A DNA stretch of 64,000 nt from contig NZ_CP024627.1 of the NCBI RefSeq assembly GCF_024449095.1, forward strand, positions 124,001 through 188,000, given 5' to 3'. The stretch comes from Vibrio coralliilyticus. Lineage in GTDB: Bacteria; Pseudomonadota; Gammaproteobacteria; Enterobacterales; Vibrionaceae. A program made the translations under genes and the position numbers. Positions 19,478 through 29,660 of this stretch are shown in pieces. The notes below the pieces were generated by a model. That model saw only the letters and a list, made by a program, of their open reading frames with translations. It made no database searches and was not told the DNA's origin. The stretch's first letter is position 1, and every line of letters begins with the position of its first letter.

Positions 19478-20140
19478 ATGTTACCTCGTGAGTCAATGCC
19501 GAGAGAAAAGCTGTTAACCAGAGGCCCGCAGTCACTTACCGATGCTGAATTGCTGGCGATTTTCTTGCGTACTGGTACTCAGGGCATGAATGTTCTTCAG
19601 CTGTCAGACAAACTACTCAAAGAGCTGGGTTCGTTACGAAGTTTATTCGCTGCGAGCAAAGAAGAGTTCTGCCAGCATAAAGGGCTCGGTGAAGCGAAAT
19701 ATGTTCAGCTTCAAGCGGTACTTGAGATGACACAGCGCTATTTGAGTGAAACCTTACAGCGAGGGGAGGCTCTGACCAGCCCGCAACAAACCAAACTTTA
19801 CCTTTCGAGTATGCTGCGCGATCGCCAGCGTGAAGCTTTCTATATTTTGTTTCTCGATAATCAGCATCGGGTAATTAAAGACGAAATGATGTTCGAAGGT
19901 ACGATTGATGCAGCGTCTGTTTATCCAAGAGAAGTTGTCAAACGGGCATTAGAGTTTAACTCGGCAGCGTTGATTCTTGCTCATAACCACCCATCAGGGA
20001 TTGCGGAACCAAGCCAAGCCGACCGTAGAATTACCCAGCGAATCAGTGATGCATTGGCGCTAGTGGATATTCGAATTCTCGACCATTTCGTCGTCGGAGA
20101 TGGAGAGGTGGTCTCCTTTGCAGAACGTGGATGGATTTAA
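19478..20140 (+). CDS. radC: RadC family JAB-domain protein
   Basis: RadC/YicR family. An N-terminal helix-hairpin-helix-like UPF0758 region is followed by an MPN/JAMM metal-binding domain. The JAMM residues are visible as His169-x-His171 in AHNHPSG and Asp182. The cellular role is unsettled despite the name. ATG 19478 ([12 protein letters not shown]) is the likelier start; a GTG at 19448 is in frame. It lies between coaBC and rpmB as in E. coli and many vibrios. Confidence 0.92.
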   Translation: MLPRESMPREKLLTRGPQSLTDAELLAIFLRTGTQGMNVLQLSDKLLKELGSLRSLFAASKEEFCQHKGLGEAKYVQLQAVLEMTQRYLSETLQRGEALTSPQQTKLYLSSMLRDRQREAFYILFLDNQHRVIKDEMMFEGTIDAASVYPREVVKRALEFNSAALILAHNHPSGIAEPSQADRRITQRISDALALVDIRILDHFVVGDGEVVSFAERGWI

Positions 20141-20259
20141 ATCACATTATTTGTTGTGAGTTGCGCGAATTCTGCTACAATCCCCCGACATTTTTTGAAC
20201 TATTATCAGCTCTGCCTAAAAAAGATCACGAAAACCTTGAAAAAGGATCTGTTCGGGTC

Positions 20260-20288
20260 TTGAGCAATGCTAGTCAAGTTAGTATAAT
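20260..20288 (+). promoter_or_regulatory. Strong sigma-70 promoter for rpmB-rpmG
   Basis: TTGAGC (20260-20265), 17-nt spacer and perfect TATAAT (20283-20288), about 125 bp before rpmB. A second, weaker candidate lies upstream (TTGTGA 20154, TACAAT 20176). The long leader could hold regulation, but I see no conserved fold. Confidence 0.75.
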
Positions 20289-20416
20289 GCGCGACCTTTG
20301 ATAGCCTTGTATGGGTTTCCATAGCGGTATAAGACCTCGAAATTCTTCTTAGAGAACTAGAGAGGTTCGGCCACCAAGGTTGATATCGAGCTGAAACGAT
20401 TTTGGAGAAGACATTC

Positions 20417-20653
20417 ATGTCACGAGTATGCCAAGTAACTGGTAAGCGTCCAGTAACGGGTAACAACCGTTCACACGCACGCAATGCTACTAAGCGTCGT
20501 TTTCTGCCGAACCTACAAACTCATCGTTTCTGGGTAGAGAGCGAAAAACGTTTTGTTAAACTACGTCTATCTGCTAAAGGTATGCGTATCATCGATAAGA
20601 AGGGCATTGATGCTGTTCTTGTTGACATTCGCGCAAACGGCGAAAACGTTTAA
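20417..20653 (+). CDS. rpmB: 50S ribosomal protein L28
   Basis: Large-subunit protein. The N terminus [20 protein letters not shown] and [19 protein letters not shown] are nearly identical to E. coli L28. Length is 78 aa, the family standard, from ATG 20417; an upstream in-frame TTG at 20402 is not needed. rpmG follows 13 bp downstream. Confidence 0.98.
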   Translation: MSRVCQVTGKRPVTGNNRSHARNATKRRFLPNLQTHRFWVESEKRFVKLRLSAKGMRIIDKKGIDAVLVDIRANGENV

Positions 20654-20666
20654 GAGGAAATAGGCA

Positions 20667-20837
20667 ATGGCAAAGAAAGGCGTACGTGAGAAAATCCGTC
20701 TAGTATCTTCTGCAGGTACTGGTCACTTCTACACTACTGACAAGAACAAACGTAACATGCCAGGCAAATTTGAGATCAAAAAGTTTGATCCAGTTGTTCG
20801 CCAGCACGTTATGTACAAAGAAGCGAAAATCAAGTAA
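20667..20837 (+). CDS. rpmG: 50S ribosomal protein L33
   Basis: The 56-codon frame [20 protein letters not shown]...YKEAKIK is L33. It has no cysteine pairs, so it is the zinc-independent form found in E. coli. GAGGAAA lies 9 nt before the ATG. It is the second gene of the rpmB-rpmG operon and is followed by a strong terminator. Confidence 0.98.
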
Positions 20838-20880
20838 TTGATTCTTCTTTGAAGCTTCTTAAACAGAAGTCTGTATTTGA

Positions 20881-20906
20881 AACCCAGCGTTCTCGCTGGG
20901 TTTTTT
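20881..20906 (+). terminator. Terminator of rpmB-rpmG
   Basis: AACCCAGCG / CGCTGGGTT form a 9-bp perfect stem with a TTCT loop, followed by a T run. Confidence 0.95.
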
Positions 20907-21015
20907 ATTGCCTGTTATCCTAATAGCAACCAACCGTTCTTCCTCTTTGTTTCATTCCCCCCTTTGCTATTTTCTGCTACCTTTCTTGTAGTTACCTTTA
21001 GGGAAGTATAAGTTC

Positions 21016-21501
21016 ATGCGTGTTTCTACCTCACGACGCCGTCGCTGGAATAACATCATGATATTGGGCATTATCGCGTTTATCGCGATCCTCAATTTGC
21101 CGACTATCATCAAAACCTATTTGATTGACGACCAAACAACCGCTGAAGTTAGTCCTTACCCTTATTTGCTCAACCCCTCCGCAGAATTGAAAGCTCTGCA
21201 TTTTTCTGACTGGTCGTTGGAATTCGTAAATGGTGAATGGGTTCTGACTCAGCAAAGCCCCCTTGCTGCGCAGGAATTGGTTGAGCGCTGGGTGGGTCTC
21301 GTCGGGACCGAAGTAGACCAGAAAACGTTTGATAGCTTAAAGCCTCAATTGTCCGCACCGCAGACGATTGAAGTCTGGTATCGTGATCAGGAAGAGCCTC
21401 AAAGGATCACCTTCTACCAAACGCCGCAATTTTGGCTGCTGAAAAACTGGCAGGATCAATGGATCGCTGTTTCAGTTGCTCCGGAATATCTGCTACCTTA
21501 A
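21016..21501 (+). CDS. Hypothetical single-pass membrane protein, 161 aa
   Basis: Not recognised as a named family. A basic N terminus (MRVSTSRRRRW) precedes one hydrophobic helix (about residues 13-33). The remaining ~125 residues would be periplasmic. The soluble part is rich in Trp and Gln and shows repeated beta-like segments (WSLEFVNGEWVL, IEVWYRD, RITFYQTPQFWLL, WIAVSVAPEYLLP). The ATG is preceded by GGGAAG. It lies 30 bp upstream of mutM and is probably co-transcribed. No function is proposed beyond envelope location. Confidence 0.75.
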   Translation: MRVSTSRRRRWNNIMILGIIAFIAILNLPTIIKTYLIDDQTTAEVSPYPYLLNPSAELKALHFSDWSLEFVNGEWVLTQQSPLAAQELVERWVGLVGTEVDQKTFDSLKPQLSAPQTIEVWYRDQEEPQRITFYQTPQFWLLKNWQDQWIAVSVAPEYLLP

Positions 21502-21531
21502 ACGCCCAGAATTATTAATTGCTTAACCACT

Positions 21532-22338
21532 ATGCCTGAATTACCTGAAGTTGAAGTCAGTCGTATGGGGATCACCCCTCATCTGGCTGGACAAATTGTT
21601 GCCAAGCTGACTTTTCGTACCCCTAAGCTGCGTTGGGATATCCCGCATGAGCTAAAGAAGATGGAAGGTCAGGTGATCCGCAGTATTTCTCGCCGGGCTA
21701 AATATTTGCTGATTGAAACCGATGTGGGTAGCGCGATTGTCCATTTGGGTATGTCGGGGTCTTTACGTGTACTGGATGCAGACATGGAGCCGGGAAAACA
21801 CGATCATGTCGATCTGAAACTGACCAATGGCAAGGTACTACGTTATAACGACCCTAGACGTTTTGGAGCCTGGTTATGGACCGAAGATGGTGAACATGAT
21901 GCGTTGGGCCATATGGGGCCAGAGCCGCTAACGGAAGACTTTGATGCACAATATATCGCAGACAAGGCAAAGAATAAGCGCGTCGCGGTGAAGCAGTTCA
22001 TTATGGATAACAAAGTCGTAGTTGGGGTAGGAAATATCTACGCCAATGAGTCATTATTTAGTGCACGTATCCATCCGACACGGGCAGCAGGCACACTAAC
22101 GGCGAAAGAGTGGCAACGTTTGGTTAAAGAGATTAAACAGGTGCTCGATACGGCCATTAAGCAGGGCGGGACGACATTAAAAGATTTTGCTCAGGCGGAT
22201 GGTAAACCGGGCTATTTTGCTCAAGAGCTGCAAATTTATGGCAAAGCAGGTGAAGCTTGCCCTAGCTGTGGTGAAGCGATTGAAGAGCAGAAAATTGGCC
22301 AGCGCAATACGTTTTTTTGTAGCCATTGCCAGAAGTAG
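21532..22338 (+). CDS. mutM: Formamidopyrimidine-DNA glycosylase MutM (Fpg)
   Basis: Base excision repair glycosylase/AP lyase that removes 8-oxoguanine and FaPy lesions. Pro2 and Glu3 of MPELPEVEV are the catalytic N terminus. The Lys-containing HLGMSGSLR loop is present. The C-terminal zinc finger has Cys243, Cys246, Cys263 and Cys266. Length is 268 aa against 269 in E. coli. It is convergent with coaD across a long hairpin. Confidence 0.97.
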   Translation: MPELPEVEVSRMGITPHLAGQIVAKLTFRTPKLRWDIPHELKKMEGQVIRSISRRAKYLLIETDVGSAIVHLGMSGSLRVLDADMEPGKHDHVDLKLTNGKVLRYNDPRRFGAWLWTEDGEHDALGHMGPEPLTEDFDAQYIADKAKNKRVAVKQFIMDNKVVVGVGNIYANESLFSARIHPTRAAGTLTAKEWQRLVKEIKQVLDTAIKQGGTTLKDFAQADGKPGYFAQELQIYGKAGEACPSCGEAIEEQKIGQRNTFFCSHCQK

Positions 22339-22340
22339 TT

Positions 22341-22377
22341 AAATATAGAGCTGAGGTTTTATGCCAGCTCTATATTT
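22341..22377. terminator. Bidirectional terminator between mutM and coaD
   Basis: A 13-bp perfect stem AAATATAGAGCTG / CAGCTCTATATTT around an 11-nt loop, with A/T-rich ends on both strands. Confidence 0.8.
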
Positions 22378-22386
22378 CTATTAAAG

Positions 22387-22887
<501 letters not shown>

Positions 22888-22992
22888 TTACTCAAATGAT
22901 TCTTTTATATCGCTTAATGGTAACAAAAAGGCTCACATTTACCCAACTTAGCCGTTATCATTGGGAGTAAAGATTGAGAGTTAGGAAAAGTA

Positions 22993-24027
22993 ATGAAAAA
23001 GATACTGGTAGTTCGTAACGACAAAATAGGCGACTTTATGCTGGCTTGGCCCAGTTTCGCGATGCTGAAAGCTTCGATGCCGGATTGTCAGATTACAGCG
23101 CTGGTACCTAATTACACTGTGGCCCTGGCAGAGCTTTGCCCTTGGATTGATAACGTGTTGGTTGATCCTACTAAGAATAGCTCTAAACAGGCGCAATTGA
23201 CTTTAATTGAGCAGATAAAAGCGGAGCGCTTTGATGCATCCATTAACCTTTTCTCTACGACATATAACGCTAAATTGGTCTGGAAAGCGAAAATTCCATA
23301 TCGCCTTGCTCCGGCGACAAAGCTGGCGCAGATCTTTTACAACAAACGTATCAAACAAAAGCGTTCACAATCAGCAAAACCAGAATACGAATACAACCTA
23401 GATTTAGTGCGTGCGTTTTTAACGGATATTGGTCAAGCAGTGGTTGAGCCTGATGCACCTTACCTCTCTTTCTCAGCTGACGATCTGCAGCAACAAAAGC
23501 ACAAACTCTCACTACAGTTGGATTTAAATGTAGAGAAACAATGGGTGTTCGTTCATGCCGGTAGTGGTGGCTCAGCCAATAACTTATCTCTTCAGCAGTA
23601 CTCTCAGTTAATTTGCGATATGCCGGAGCCGTTTGAAATTATACTGACAGCTGGGCCGGGAGAAGAACAGAAAGCCGCTGAGTTACATAGCCTACTGAAA
23701 GAAAAGGGCAGAGCCTCGGTGGTGTACGACAAGAACGATGGCTTGGTCGATTTCTCTTGTTCTATTGCTTGTGCCGACTTGTTTATTGCAGGTTCTACTG
23801 GGCCCTTGCATATCGCGGCGGCGATAGATGTACCGACCGTTGGCTTTTTTCCAAGTAAGCGTTCAGCGACTCCTCTACGCTGGAAGCCAATTAACTCGGC
23901 AGGCAACCATATCGCTTTTTGCCCACCAGTGGCTGAAGATAAAGCCAGTCAGGAAAATATGGCCAGAATTGATATAGATGTGGTCTTGAGAGAGTTACAA
24001 CCATGGATAAGTCGTAAGCTGAATTGA
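22993..24027 (+). CDS. GT9 family glycosyltransferase (heptosyltransferase type)
   Basis: GT-B enzyme of the ADP-heptose:LPS heptosyltransferase family. The N terminus (ILVVRNDKIGDFMLAWP) has the family's R-x-D-x2-GD pattern. The donor-site region includes HAGSGGSANNLS and AGSTGPLHIAAA. The acceptor and exact linkage are not readable. It stands alone on the + strand between coaD and a convergent hairpin. It is one of four GT9 genes in the core locus and is less close to WaaC or WaaF than the others. Confidence 0.85.
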   Translation: MKKILVVRNDKIGDFMLAWPSFAMLKASMPDCQITALVPNYTVALAELCPWIDNVLVDPTKNSSKQAQLTLIEQIKAERFDASINLFSTTYNAKLVWKAKIPYRLAPATKLAQIFYNKRIKQKRSQSAKPEYEYNLDLVRAFLTDIGQAVVEPDAPYLSFSADDLQQQKHKLSLQLDLNVEKQWVFVHAGSGGSANNLSLQQYSQLICDMPEPFEIILTAGPGEEQKAAELHSLLKEKGRASVVYDKNDGLVDFSCSIACADLFIAGSTGPLHIAAAIDVPTVGFFPSKRSATPLRWKPINSAGNHIAFCPPVAEDKASQENMARIDIDVVLRELQPWISRKLN

Positions 24028-24029
24028 TA

Positions 24030-24056
24030 AAAAGGGCGATAGAAATATCGCCTTTT
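24030..24056. terminator. Hairpin terminator between GT9 and GT2 genes
   Basis: GGCGATA / TATCGCC with a GAAA tetraloop, flanked by A and T runs, between two convergent genes. Confidence 0.7.
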
Positions 24057-24072
24057 GTCTGGATTGAAAAGA

Positions 24073-24858
24073 TTAGAATTTATCCGGCATCTTGTCTGTT
24101 TCACTGCGAATCCACAGAGCCGCATATTTCACAAAAGTAGAGTGTGCTGAAAGTAGGGAGAGCAAGAAGCCTTGCTTGCCATCAAGAAAGCCGGCTTTAA
24201 CAACATACATTTTCAAGAAGCAGCCTAATGCGTGCAAAATGCCTTGTGAGATGCTGCTTTTCTTACCTTTTTTCTCGCGCTGTTCAGCCCAGGCTTTGGC
24301 ATAGCCCGCCGACTTCACTAAGTAGTGATTCATGTCGTTATAGGTGAAGTGAATCAAGTCGCCATTCAAGTTTTCGACTTTCATGGTTTTCGCCACCTCG
24401 ACTTTTTCATGAACCAGAGCGTCATTGTACTGCGTCAGCTTTGTCGGGTATAAGCGCAGTACACGGTCTGGGTACCAACCGCAATGACGAATATAGCGTC
24501 CAAACACCCAGCTTAGACGCGCCGTTTGATAAATGGTATCCGGCTTGTTGGCACTCACTGAATCTAAAATACTTTGCTTGAGCTCAGGAGTGACCCGCTC
24601 ATCGGCATCTAACCACAGGACGTAATCCGACTCAACATAGGACTGAGCTAAGCGGCGCTGAGGGCCAAAGCCAGGCCATTCAGGATTGACGAAAAACTTG
24701 TCCGTAAAACGGCGTGCAATCTGTTCGGTATTGTCTGTACTTCCGGAGTCAAGTACCACAATCTCGTCAACCCAGTCGTGAACAGTTTCTAAACAAGCTT
24801 TCAGGTGCTGCGCTTCGTTCTTGACGATAAGTGCGACGGCAATGGTTGGTTTACTCAC
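24073..24858 (-). CDS. waaE: GT2 glycosyltransferase, WaaE/LgtF (KdtX) type
   Basis: Single-domain GT-A enzyme that in relatives adds beta-1,4-glucose to the first heptose of the LPS inner core. Motifs are [15 protein letters not shown], the first Asp in [11 protein letters not shown], and the donor DxD in [17 protein letters not shown] hydrophobic C-terminal half may sit on the membrane. Start is GTG 24858 with GAGG upstream. It lies 27 bp after the OpsX-like gene and belongs to the same operon. The substrate assignment is by family resemblance. Confidence 0.82.
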   Translation of the reverse strand: MSKPTIAVALIVKNEAQHLKACLETVHDWVDEIVVLDSGSTDNTEQIARRFTDKFFVNPEWPGFGPQRRLAQSYVESDYVLWLDADERVTPELKQSILDSVSANKPDTIYQTARLSWVFGRYIRHCGWYPDRVLRLYPTKLTQYNDALVHEKVEVAKTMKVENLNGDLIHFTYNDMNHYLVKSAGYAKAWAEQREKKGKKSSISQGILHALGCFLKMYVVKAGFLDGKQGFLLSLLSAHSTFVKYAALWIRSETDKMPDKF

Positions 24859-24885
24859 TGTGGTACCTCTGAAGTCTCTCGGAGT

Positions 24886-25941
24886 TTATTTTAAATGGAG
24901 TTCTGCGGTTACTTTATCAAACATGGCGATGACTTGCTGAGGTTGAATGCGCTGCATGGCATTTTTGTCTTTTACGCGTGCACGCCAGCTAAGCTGAGTT
25001 GCAGATTTCCCCGTTTCAGCTTGAATTGCGTCTTCATAAGCAGACACTACATATTGGCGATATTGATAAGGCCCAGTGCGTTCAGGATTATGGTGGGCAT
25101 ACAAACCAATAACCGGTGTATTGACCGCATTGGCCATATGAGCTGGGCCAGTGTCAGGGGCGATCACCAAATCAGCTTGGTCTAACAGTGCCAGCATTTG
25201 CTTCAGCGAACTTTGGCCGACCTGATTGTTGACAGTGCATGTCAGCTTGCTCTCAATTTTCTTTGCGAGGTCTAATTCTACTTGCGCTGGGCTACCAGCT
25301 AAGGTGACCTGCCAGCCTTGATTGACGGCGTGCTGGATAAGTTCGACGTAGCCTTCTGCTGTCCAGTTCTTGTAGGCTTTACTTGCCGCAGGCACGACAA
25401 CTAGGTTGCGTTTGTCGGCAGATAATTGCTGTTGTGCCCAATGTTTATCTGAATCTGAATATTCAAGCGTCCAGACGGGGCTCATATCTTCAACGCCAAG
25501 TGTGCGGCCAAAGGCGAGCAGCCCATCTAAGACGTGCATGGAATCAGGTGACGCCACTTTGACATTGGTGAACAGAGTTTGGAAGTCCTGACTGCGGATA
25601 GAATCAAAGCCGAGCTTGTATTTTGCCTTAATGCCAAGGGTGGCAATACTGGCTCTAAATGCGTACTGCATGTGCAGCAGTGCATCGAATTTTTGTCCTT
25701 TTAATGCAGCCCAGAGTTTTTTATAGCCCTGCCAGCCTTCCTTCTTATCAAACACAATCACACAAATACCGGGTATGCCTTCAATAAGCTTGGCTTCAAG
25801 CTTACCTGTGACCCAGACAATGTCGGTCTGCGGCCACTGACGCTGAATGGCTTGCACTGCCGCAACGGTATTACACACATCACCAATCGCAGATAAACGC
25901 AGAATACACAAAGAGTCAGGGGCAGAAGAAAAAAGGCTCAT
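24886..25941 (-). CDS. opsX: LPS heptosyltransferase I, OpsX/WaaC type (GT9)
   Basis: Adds the first heptose to Kdo in the inner core. The N terminus CILRLSAIGDVCNTVAAVQ has the R-x-SAIGD motif. The donor region VVVPAASKAYKNW and the motif ADLVIAPDTGPAHMANAVNTPVIGLYAHHNPERTGP are typical of GT9. Length 351 aa. Likeness is to the OpsX branch known from Haemophilus, which works on phosphorylated Kdo; this agrees with the divergent neighbour kdkA. Together they imply a core with one phosphorylated Kdo. Confidence 0.85.
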   Translation of the reverse strand: MSLFSSAPDSLCILRLSAIGDVCNTVAAVQAIQRQWPQTDIVWVTGKLEAKLIEGIPGICVIVFDKKEGWQGYKKLWAALKGQKFDALLHMQYAFRASIATLGIKAKYKLGFDSIRSQDFQTLFTNVKVASPDSMHVLDGLLAFGRTLGVEDMSPVWTLEYSDSDKHWAQQQLSADKRNLVVVPAASKAYKNWTAEGYVELIQHAVNQGWQVTLAGSPAQVELDLAKKIESKLTCTVNNQVGQSSLKQMLALLDQADLVIAPDTGPAHMANAVNTPVIGLYAHHNPERTGPYQYRQYVVSAYEDAIQAETGKSATQLSWRARVKDKNAMQRIQPQQVIAMFDKVTAELHLK

Positions 25942-26035
25942 AAATAATTCTTTTGGCTAGCAATGGTGAAGATTATGCAGAGGCAGTCAATAAATGTAAA
26001 ATGGCCACTGAAATTTAATCAGAGATAGCCACCGC

Positions 26036-26731
26036 ATGAAAACCGTGCAATTGGACAACCAAACCATCTGGTATGACGAAAGCTTGCTTAAGGAAGACCC
26101 TAGGCAGGTGTTTGACGCTGAATTTTGGCAAAATGCCGGTAAAGTCATCGGTAGCGCCCAAGGACGTGGTACCACTTGGTTTGTACAAACGGAAACTATT
26201 GAAGCGGCACTCAGGCATTATCGCCGCGGTGGTTTGTTTGGAAAACTAGTGGAAGATAGTTATCTCTTTTCAAGCTGGGAAAAAACTCGCAGCTATCAGG
26301 AATTTCAGCTGCTAAATACTTTGATTGAAGCTGGTGTCAACGTGCCTAGGCCAGTTGCTGCCCGAGCGGTGAAAGCTGGCTTCACTTACCAAGCGGACCT
26401 TCTGAGTGAGAAAATCCCCAATGCACGAGATTTGGTTTCTATTCTGATAGAAAAGCCACTTCCCGCAGAAATGTATCAGAAGATTGGCTGCGAAATTCGC
26501 AAGATGCATGATGCGCAAGTCAATCACACCGACCTTAATATTCACAATATCCTGATAGATGAACAGAACAAAGTGTGGATAATCGATTTTGATAAATGCT
26601 ATCAGCAATCAGGAAATGGCTGGAAGCAGAGCAACTTGGATAGATTGAAAAGGTCGTTTGAGAAGGAAGTCGGTAAGCGCAATATTCATTGGTGTGAGGT
26701 GGATTGGTTATCAATCCAAATAACCCCCTGA
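26036..26731 (+). CDS. kdkA: 3-deoxy-D-manno-octulosonic acid kinase KdkA
   Basis: ATP-dependent kinase that phosphorylates O-4 of the single Kdo in lipid A-core; inner-membrane associated. The protein-kinase-like catalytic loop HTDLNIHNIL includes Asp166, and the metal motif IIDFDK lies at 182-187. RGGLFGK near 64-70 is part of the ATP-binding lobe. Length 231 aa, close to H. influenzae KdkA. It is divergent from the opsX-like gene. Its presence is the usual partner of a monofunctional WaaA (34853-36124). Confidence 0.92.
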   Translation: MKTVQLDNQTIWYDESLLKEDPRQVFDAEFWQNAGKVIGSAQGRGTTWFVQTETIEAALRHYRRGGLFGKLVEDSYLFSSWEKTRSYQEFQLLNTLIEAGVNVPRPVAARAVKAGFTYQADLLSEKIPNARDLVSILIEKPLPAEMYQKIGCEIRKMHDAQVNHTDLNIHNILIDEQNKVWIIDFDKCYQQSGNGWKQSNLDRLKRSFEKEVGKRNIHWCEVDWLSIQITP

Positions 26732-26812
26732 TTGTTGCTTTTCGTCTCGCACAGTCTTGCCCTAAATACTATAATCTAGGCCTATTTTCTTGTAACTTAA
26801 TACATAAAACCG

Positions 26813-27778
26813 ATGCAATATGACATAACCCTTTCTCCCTCAGGAGTGCGTTTTAGCAGCCAAGATAATTTATTAGATGATGCACTATCGCAGGAGATCA
26901 CGCTGGAACATAGTTGTAAAAACGGAGATTGTGGTGTCTGCGAAGCAAAGGTTATTTCCGGAGAAGTGCTGAATGAACTTGGTGAAAAAGTACACTCTGG
27001 GAGCATTCTGACCTGCCAGTCTAAAGCCATATCGGACTTGGTTCTTGAAGCTGAATTCTATCCAGAACTTAGCGCAATTAAACAGCAAACCCTGCCGTGT
27101 AAAGTGTCTAATATCACTTTTCCTACAGAGGATATCTTGATCATCAAGTTTCGCTTTCCTCCCACGGCTAACTTCATTTTTCGTCCGGGGCAGTATCTAG
27201 ACCTCATTTTTAAGGGAGTGAAACGCAGTTATTCAATTGCTAATGCAATGGTTGATAGTCAGGAGTTAGAACTGCATATTCGTAAGGTCCCTAAGGGCAA
27301 GATGTCAGATCTTCTGTTTAATGACCTAAAAGACAATCAGTTGATGCGCATTGAAGGGCCTAAAGGTACATTCTTTGTGAGAGCGTCCAATCGGCCCATT
27401 GTTTTCTTAGCGACAGGGACGGGAATTGCGCCTGTAAAAGCCATGGTCGAACAACTAATTCACGATAATGATAAAAGGGATGTAGCCATTTATTGGGGGA
27501 TGAGAACGCCAGATGAAATTTATGATGAGGCGTTTATAAAACTTCTGAAAGGTAACAAGCACATCCGCTTTATCCCTGTTTTGTCTCGATCTCCAGAATG
27601 GGGAGGTCGAGTAGGTTATGTGCAAAATGCCGTTATCGAGGACATTGCCAATTTAGAACCGTATGATGTATATGCATGCGGTTCTCTTTCTATGATTGAA
27701 GCAGCCAAAGCATTATTCTCAGATCATAATTTACCATTGAAACACTTTCACTCGGACGCCTTTACTCCCGCAAAGTAG
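26813..27778 (+). CDS. ddhD: CDP-6-deoxy-L-threo-D-glycero-4-hexulose-3-dehydrase reductase (E3)
   Basis: Iron-sulfur flavoprotein that passes electrons from NADH to DdhC during C-3 deoxygenation. Three modules are visible: a plant-type [2Fe-2S] ferredoxin with Cys35, Cys40, Cys43 and Cys68, an FAD-binding barrel (RPGQYLDL, RSYSIA), and the NAD-binding part (LATGTGIAP, then YACGSLSMIEAA). Length 321 aa, as expected. It is the first gene of the ddhD-A-B-C order, the order used in Yersinia pseudotuberculosis. A TATAAT at 26770-26775 may be part of its promoter. Confidence 0.93.
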   Translation: MQYDITLSPSGVRFSSQDNLLDDALSQEITLEHSCKNGDCGVCEAKVISGEVLNELGEKVHSGSILTCQSKAISDLVLEAEFYPELSAIKQQTLPCKVSNITFPTEDILIIKFRFPPTANFIFRPGQYLDLIFKGVKRSYSIANAMVDSQELELHIRKVPKGKMSDLLFNDLKDNQLMRIEGPKGTFFVRASNRPIVFLATGTGIAPVKAMVEQLIHDNDKRDVAIYWGMRTPDEIYDEAFIKLLKGNKHIRFIPVLSRSPEWGGRVGYVQNAVIEDIANLEPYDVYACGSLSMIEAAKALFSDHNLPLKHFHSDAFTPAK

Positions 27779-27800
27779 CGTCTAATAACTGGAGATAGTA

Positions 27801-28574
27801 ATGAAAGCAGTTATTCTCGCAGGCGGCTTAGGAACGCGCCTAAGTGAAGAAACCTCTGTAAAACCTAAGCCAATGGTTGAGATCGGTGGAAAACCGATCT
27901 TATGGCACATCATGAAACAGTATTCCTCGCATGGTATTAATGAATTCATTATTTGCTGTGGCTATAAAGGTTATGTCATTAAAGAATATTTCGCTAACTA
28001 CTTTCTGCATATGTCTGATGTTACATTTGATATGCAAAATAATGAGATGAAGGTTCACCGTAAGCGTGCAGAGCCTTGGACTGTCACACTGGTAGATACA
28101 GGTGACAATTCTATGACAGGTGGACGCTTAGGGCGTGTCGCAGACTACCTGAAGGACGATGAGGCTTTCTGCTTTACTTATGGCGATGGTGTCGGTGATA
28201 TTGATATTACTGAAACTATCAAATTTCATAAGTCACATGGTAAGAAAGCAACATTGACGGCAACGTTTCCACCTGGTCGCTTTGGTGCCTTGGACATGAA
28301 AGAGGGCCAAGTACAGAGCTTTAAAGAAAAACCCAAAGGTGATGGGGCGATGATTAACGGCGGCTTCTTTGTTCTCTCACCAGAGGTATTGAACTACATT
28401 GATGGTGATGACTGTGTTTGGGAGCAGTATCCTTTAAATCAATTAGCGAAAGATGGCGAACTGATGGCTTTTGAGCACCATGGCTTTTGGCAGCCAATGG
28501 ATACATTGCGTGACAAGGTGTATCTTGAAAGCCTTTGGCAGTCAGGTAAAGCGCCTTGGAAAGTTTGGGAGTAA
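27801..28574 (+). CDS. ddhA: Glucose-1-phosphate cytidylyltransferase
   Basis: Makes CDP-glucose from glucose-1-phosphate and CTP, the first step of all CDP-3,6-dideoxyhexose pathways (also named rfbF/ascA). The nucleotide-binding signature [20 protein letters not shown] is at the N terminus, with the metal Asp in TYGDGVGD. Length 257 aa equals Salmonella RfbF. GGAGATAG lies upstream, and it is 22 bp after ddhD. Confidence 0.96.
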   Translation: MKAVILAGGLGTRLSEETSVKPKPMVEIGGKPILWHIMKQYSSHGINEFIICCGYKGYVIKEYFANYFLHMSDVTFDMQNNEMKVHRKRAEPWTVTLVDTGDNSMTGGRLGRVADYLKDDEAFCFTYGDGVGDIDITETIKFHKSHGKKATLTATFPPGRFGALDMKEGQVQSFKEKPKGDGAMINGGFFVLSPEVLNYIDGDDCVWEQYPLNQLAKDGELMAFEHHGFWQPMDTLRDKVYLESLWQSGKAPWKVWE

Positions 28575-28577
28575 AGC

Positions 28578-29660
28578 ATGAATCCTAAGTTTTGGACAGG
28601 TAAGCGAGTTTTTGTCACTGGCCATACAGGTTTTAAAGGAAGTTGGCTGTCTCTGTGGTTACAAGAAATGGGGGCGGTTGTCCAAGGTTACTCTCTAGCA
28701 GCGCCAACGACCCCAAGCCTGTTTGAAGAAGCAAAGGTATGGGAGGGGATGTCATCGCAAGAAGGAGACATTCGCGACTTTACGCATTTAAGACAGGCAA
28801 TACACGACTTTAAGCCTGAAATTGTTTTCCATATGGCTGCTCAGCCTCTCGTTCGTCTTTCGTATGAAGAACCCATCGAAACTTATTCGACAAACGTTAT
28901 GGGCACCGTGTATCTCCTGGAAGCCATTAAACAAGTTGGTGGTGTCAAATCGGTCGTCAATATCACTTCCGATAAATGTTATGAAAACCGTGAGTGGGTA
29001 TGGGGTTACCGAGAAGATGAACCCATGGGAGGGTATGACCCATACAGTAATAGCAAAGGCTGTGCTGAATTGGTGGCCTCATCTTATCGTCAATCTTTCT
29101 TCAACTCAGATAAGTATCAAGAACATGGCTGTGCACTCGCATCGGTTCGAGCTGGTAACGTGATCGGTGGTGGTGACTGGGCTGAGGACCGCCTTATCCC
29201 TGATATTCTTCAAGGATTTGCCAATAATAAGAAAGTTGAGATCAGAAGCCCCTACGCCATTCGACCATGGCAGCATGTTTTAGAGCCATTATCAGGTTAT
29301 ATCGCTATCGCTGAAAAGTTATACTTAGAAGGCCCGAGCTTTGCCGAAGGATGGAACTTTGGCCCTAGAGATGAAGATGCTCAACCTGTTGAGCACATCG
29401 TCAATCGAATAGCACAGTTGTGGGGTGAAGATGCTCAATGGTTCTTGAGCCAAGAGGTTCATCCTCATGAAGCTCATTACCTAAAGTTGGATTGTTCTAA
29501 AGCAAAGATGCGCTTGAACTGGCAACCTGTTTGGAGCCTAGAGACGACGCTGGAGAAAATTGTAAGCTGGCAAAAAGCTTGGCTTAGTGGTGAAGACATT
29601 AAGTCCTACACGATAAATGAAATCAAAGAATACATGACCGCAAGAGCAGGTAATAGATAA
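28578..29660 (+). CDS. ddhB: CDP-glucose 4,6-dehydratase
   Basis: NAD-dependent short-chain dehydrogenase/reductase that turns CDP-glucose into CDP-4-keto-6-deoxyglucose. The Rossmann motif [10 protein letters not shown] (about 15-24) is the variant typical of RfbG. The active-site segment is [10 protein letters not shown], and the catalytic YSNSK lies in [11 protein letters not shown]. Length 360 aa. It is 3 bp after ddhA, and its stop overlaps the ddhC start by one base (TAATG). Confidence 0.96.
   Translation: MNPKFWTGKRVFVTGHTGFKGSWLSLWLQEMGAVVQGYSLAAPTTPSLFEEAKVWEGMSSQEGDIRDFTHLRQAIHDFKPEIVFHMAAQPLVRLSYEEPIETYSTNVMGTVYLLEAIKQVGGVKSVVNITSDKCYENREWVWGYREDEPMGGYDPYSNSKGCAELVASSYRQSFFNSDKYQEHGCALASVRAGNVIGGGDWAEDRLIPDILQGFANNKKVEIRSPYAIRPWQHVLEPLSGYIAIAEKLYLEGPSFAEGWNFGPRDEDAQPVEHIVNRIAQLWGEDAQWFLSQEVHPHEAHYLKLDCSKAKMRLNWQPVWSLETTLEKIVSWQKAWLSGEDIKSYTINEIKEYMTARAGNR

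Noticed and set aside
20206..20484. Minus-strand frame overlapping the rpmB leader
   Set aside because: It is antisense to the rpmB promoter and to conserved L28 codons.
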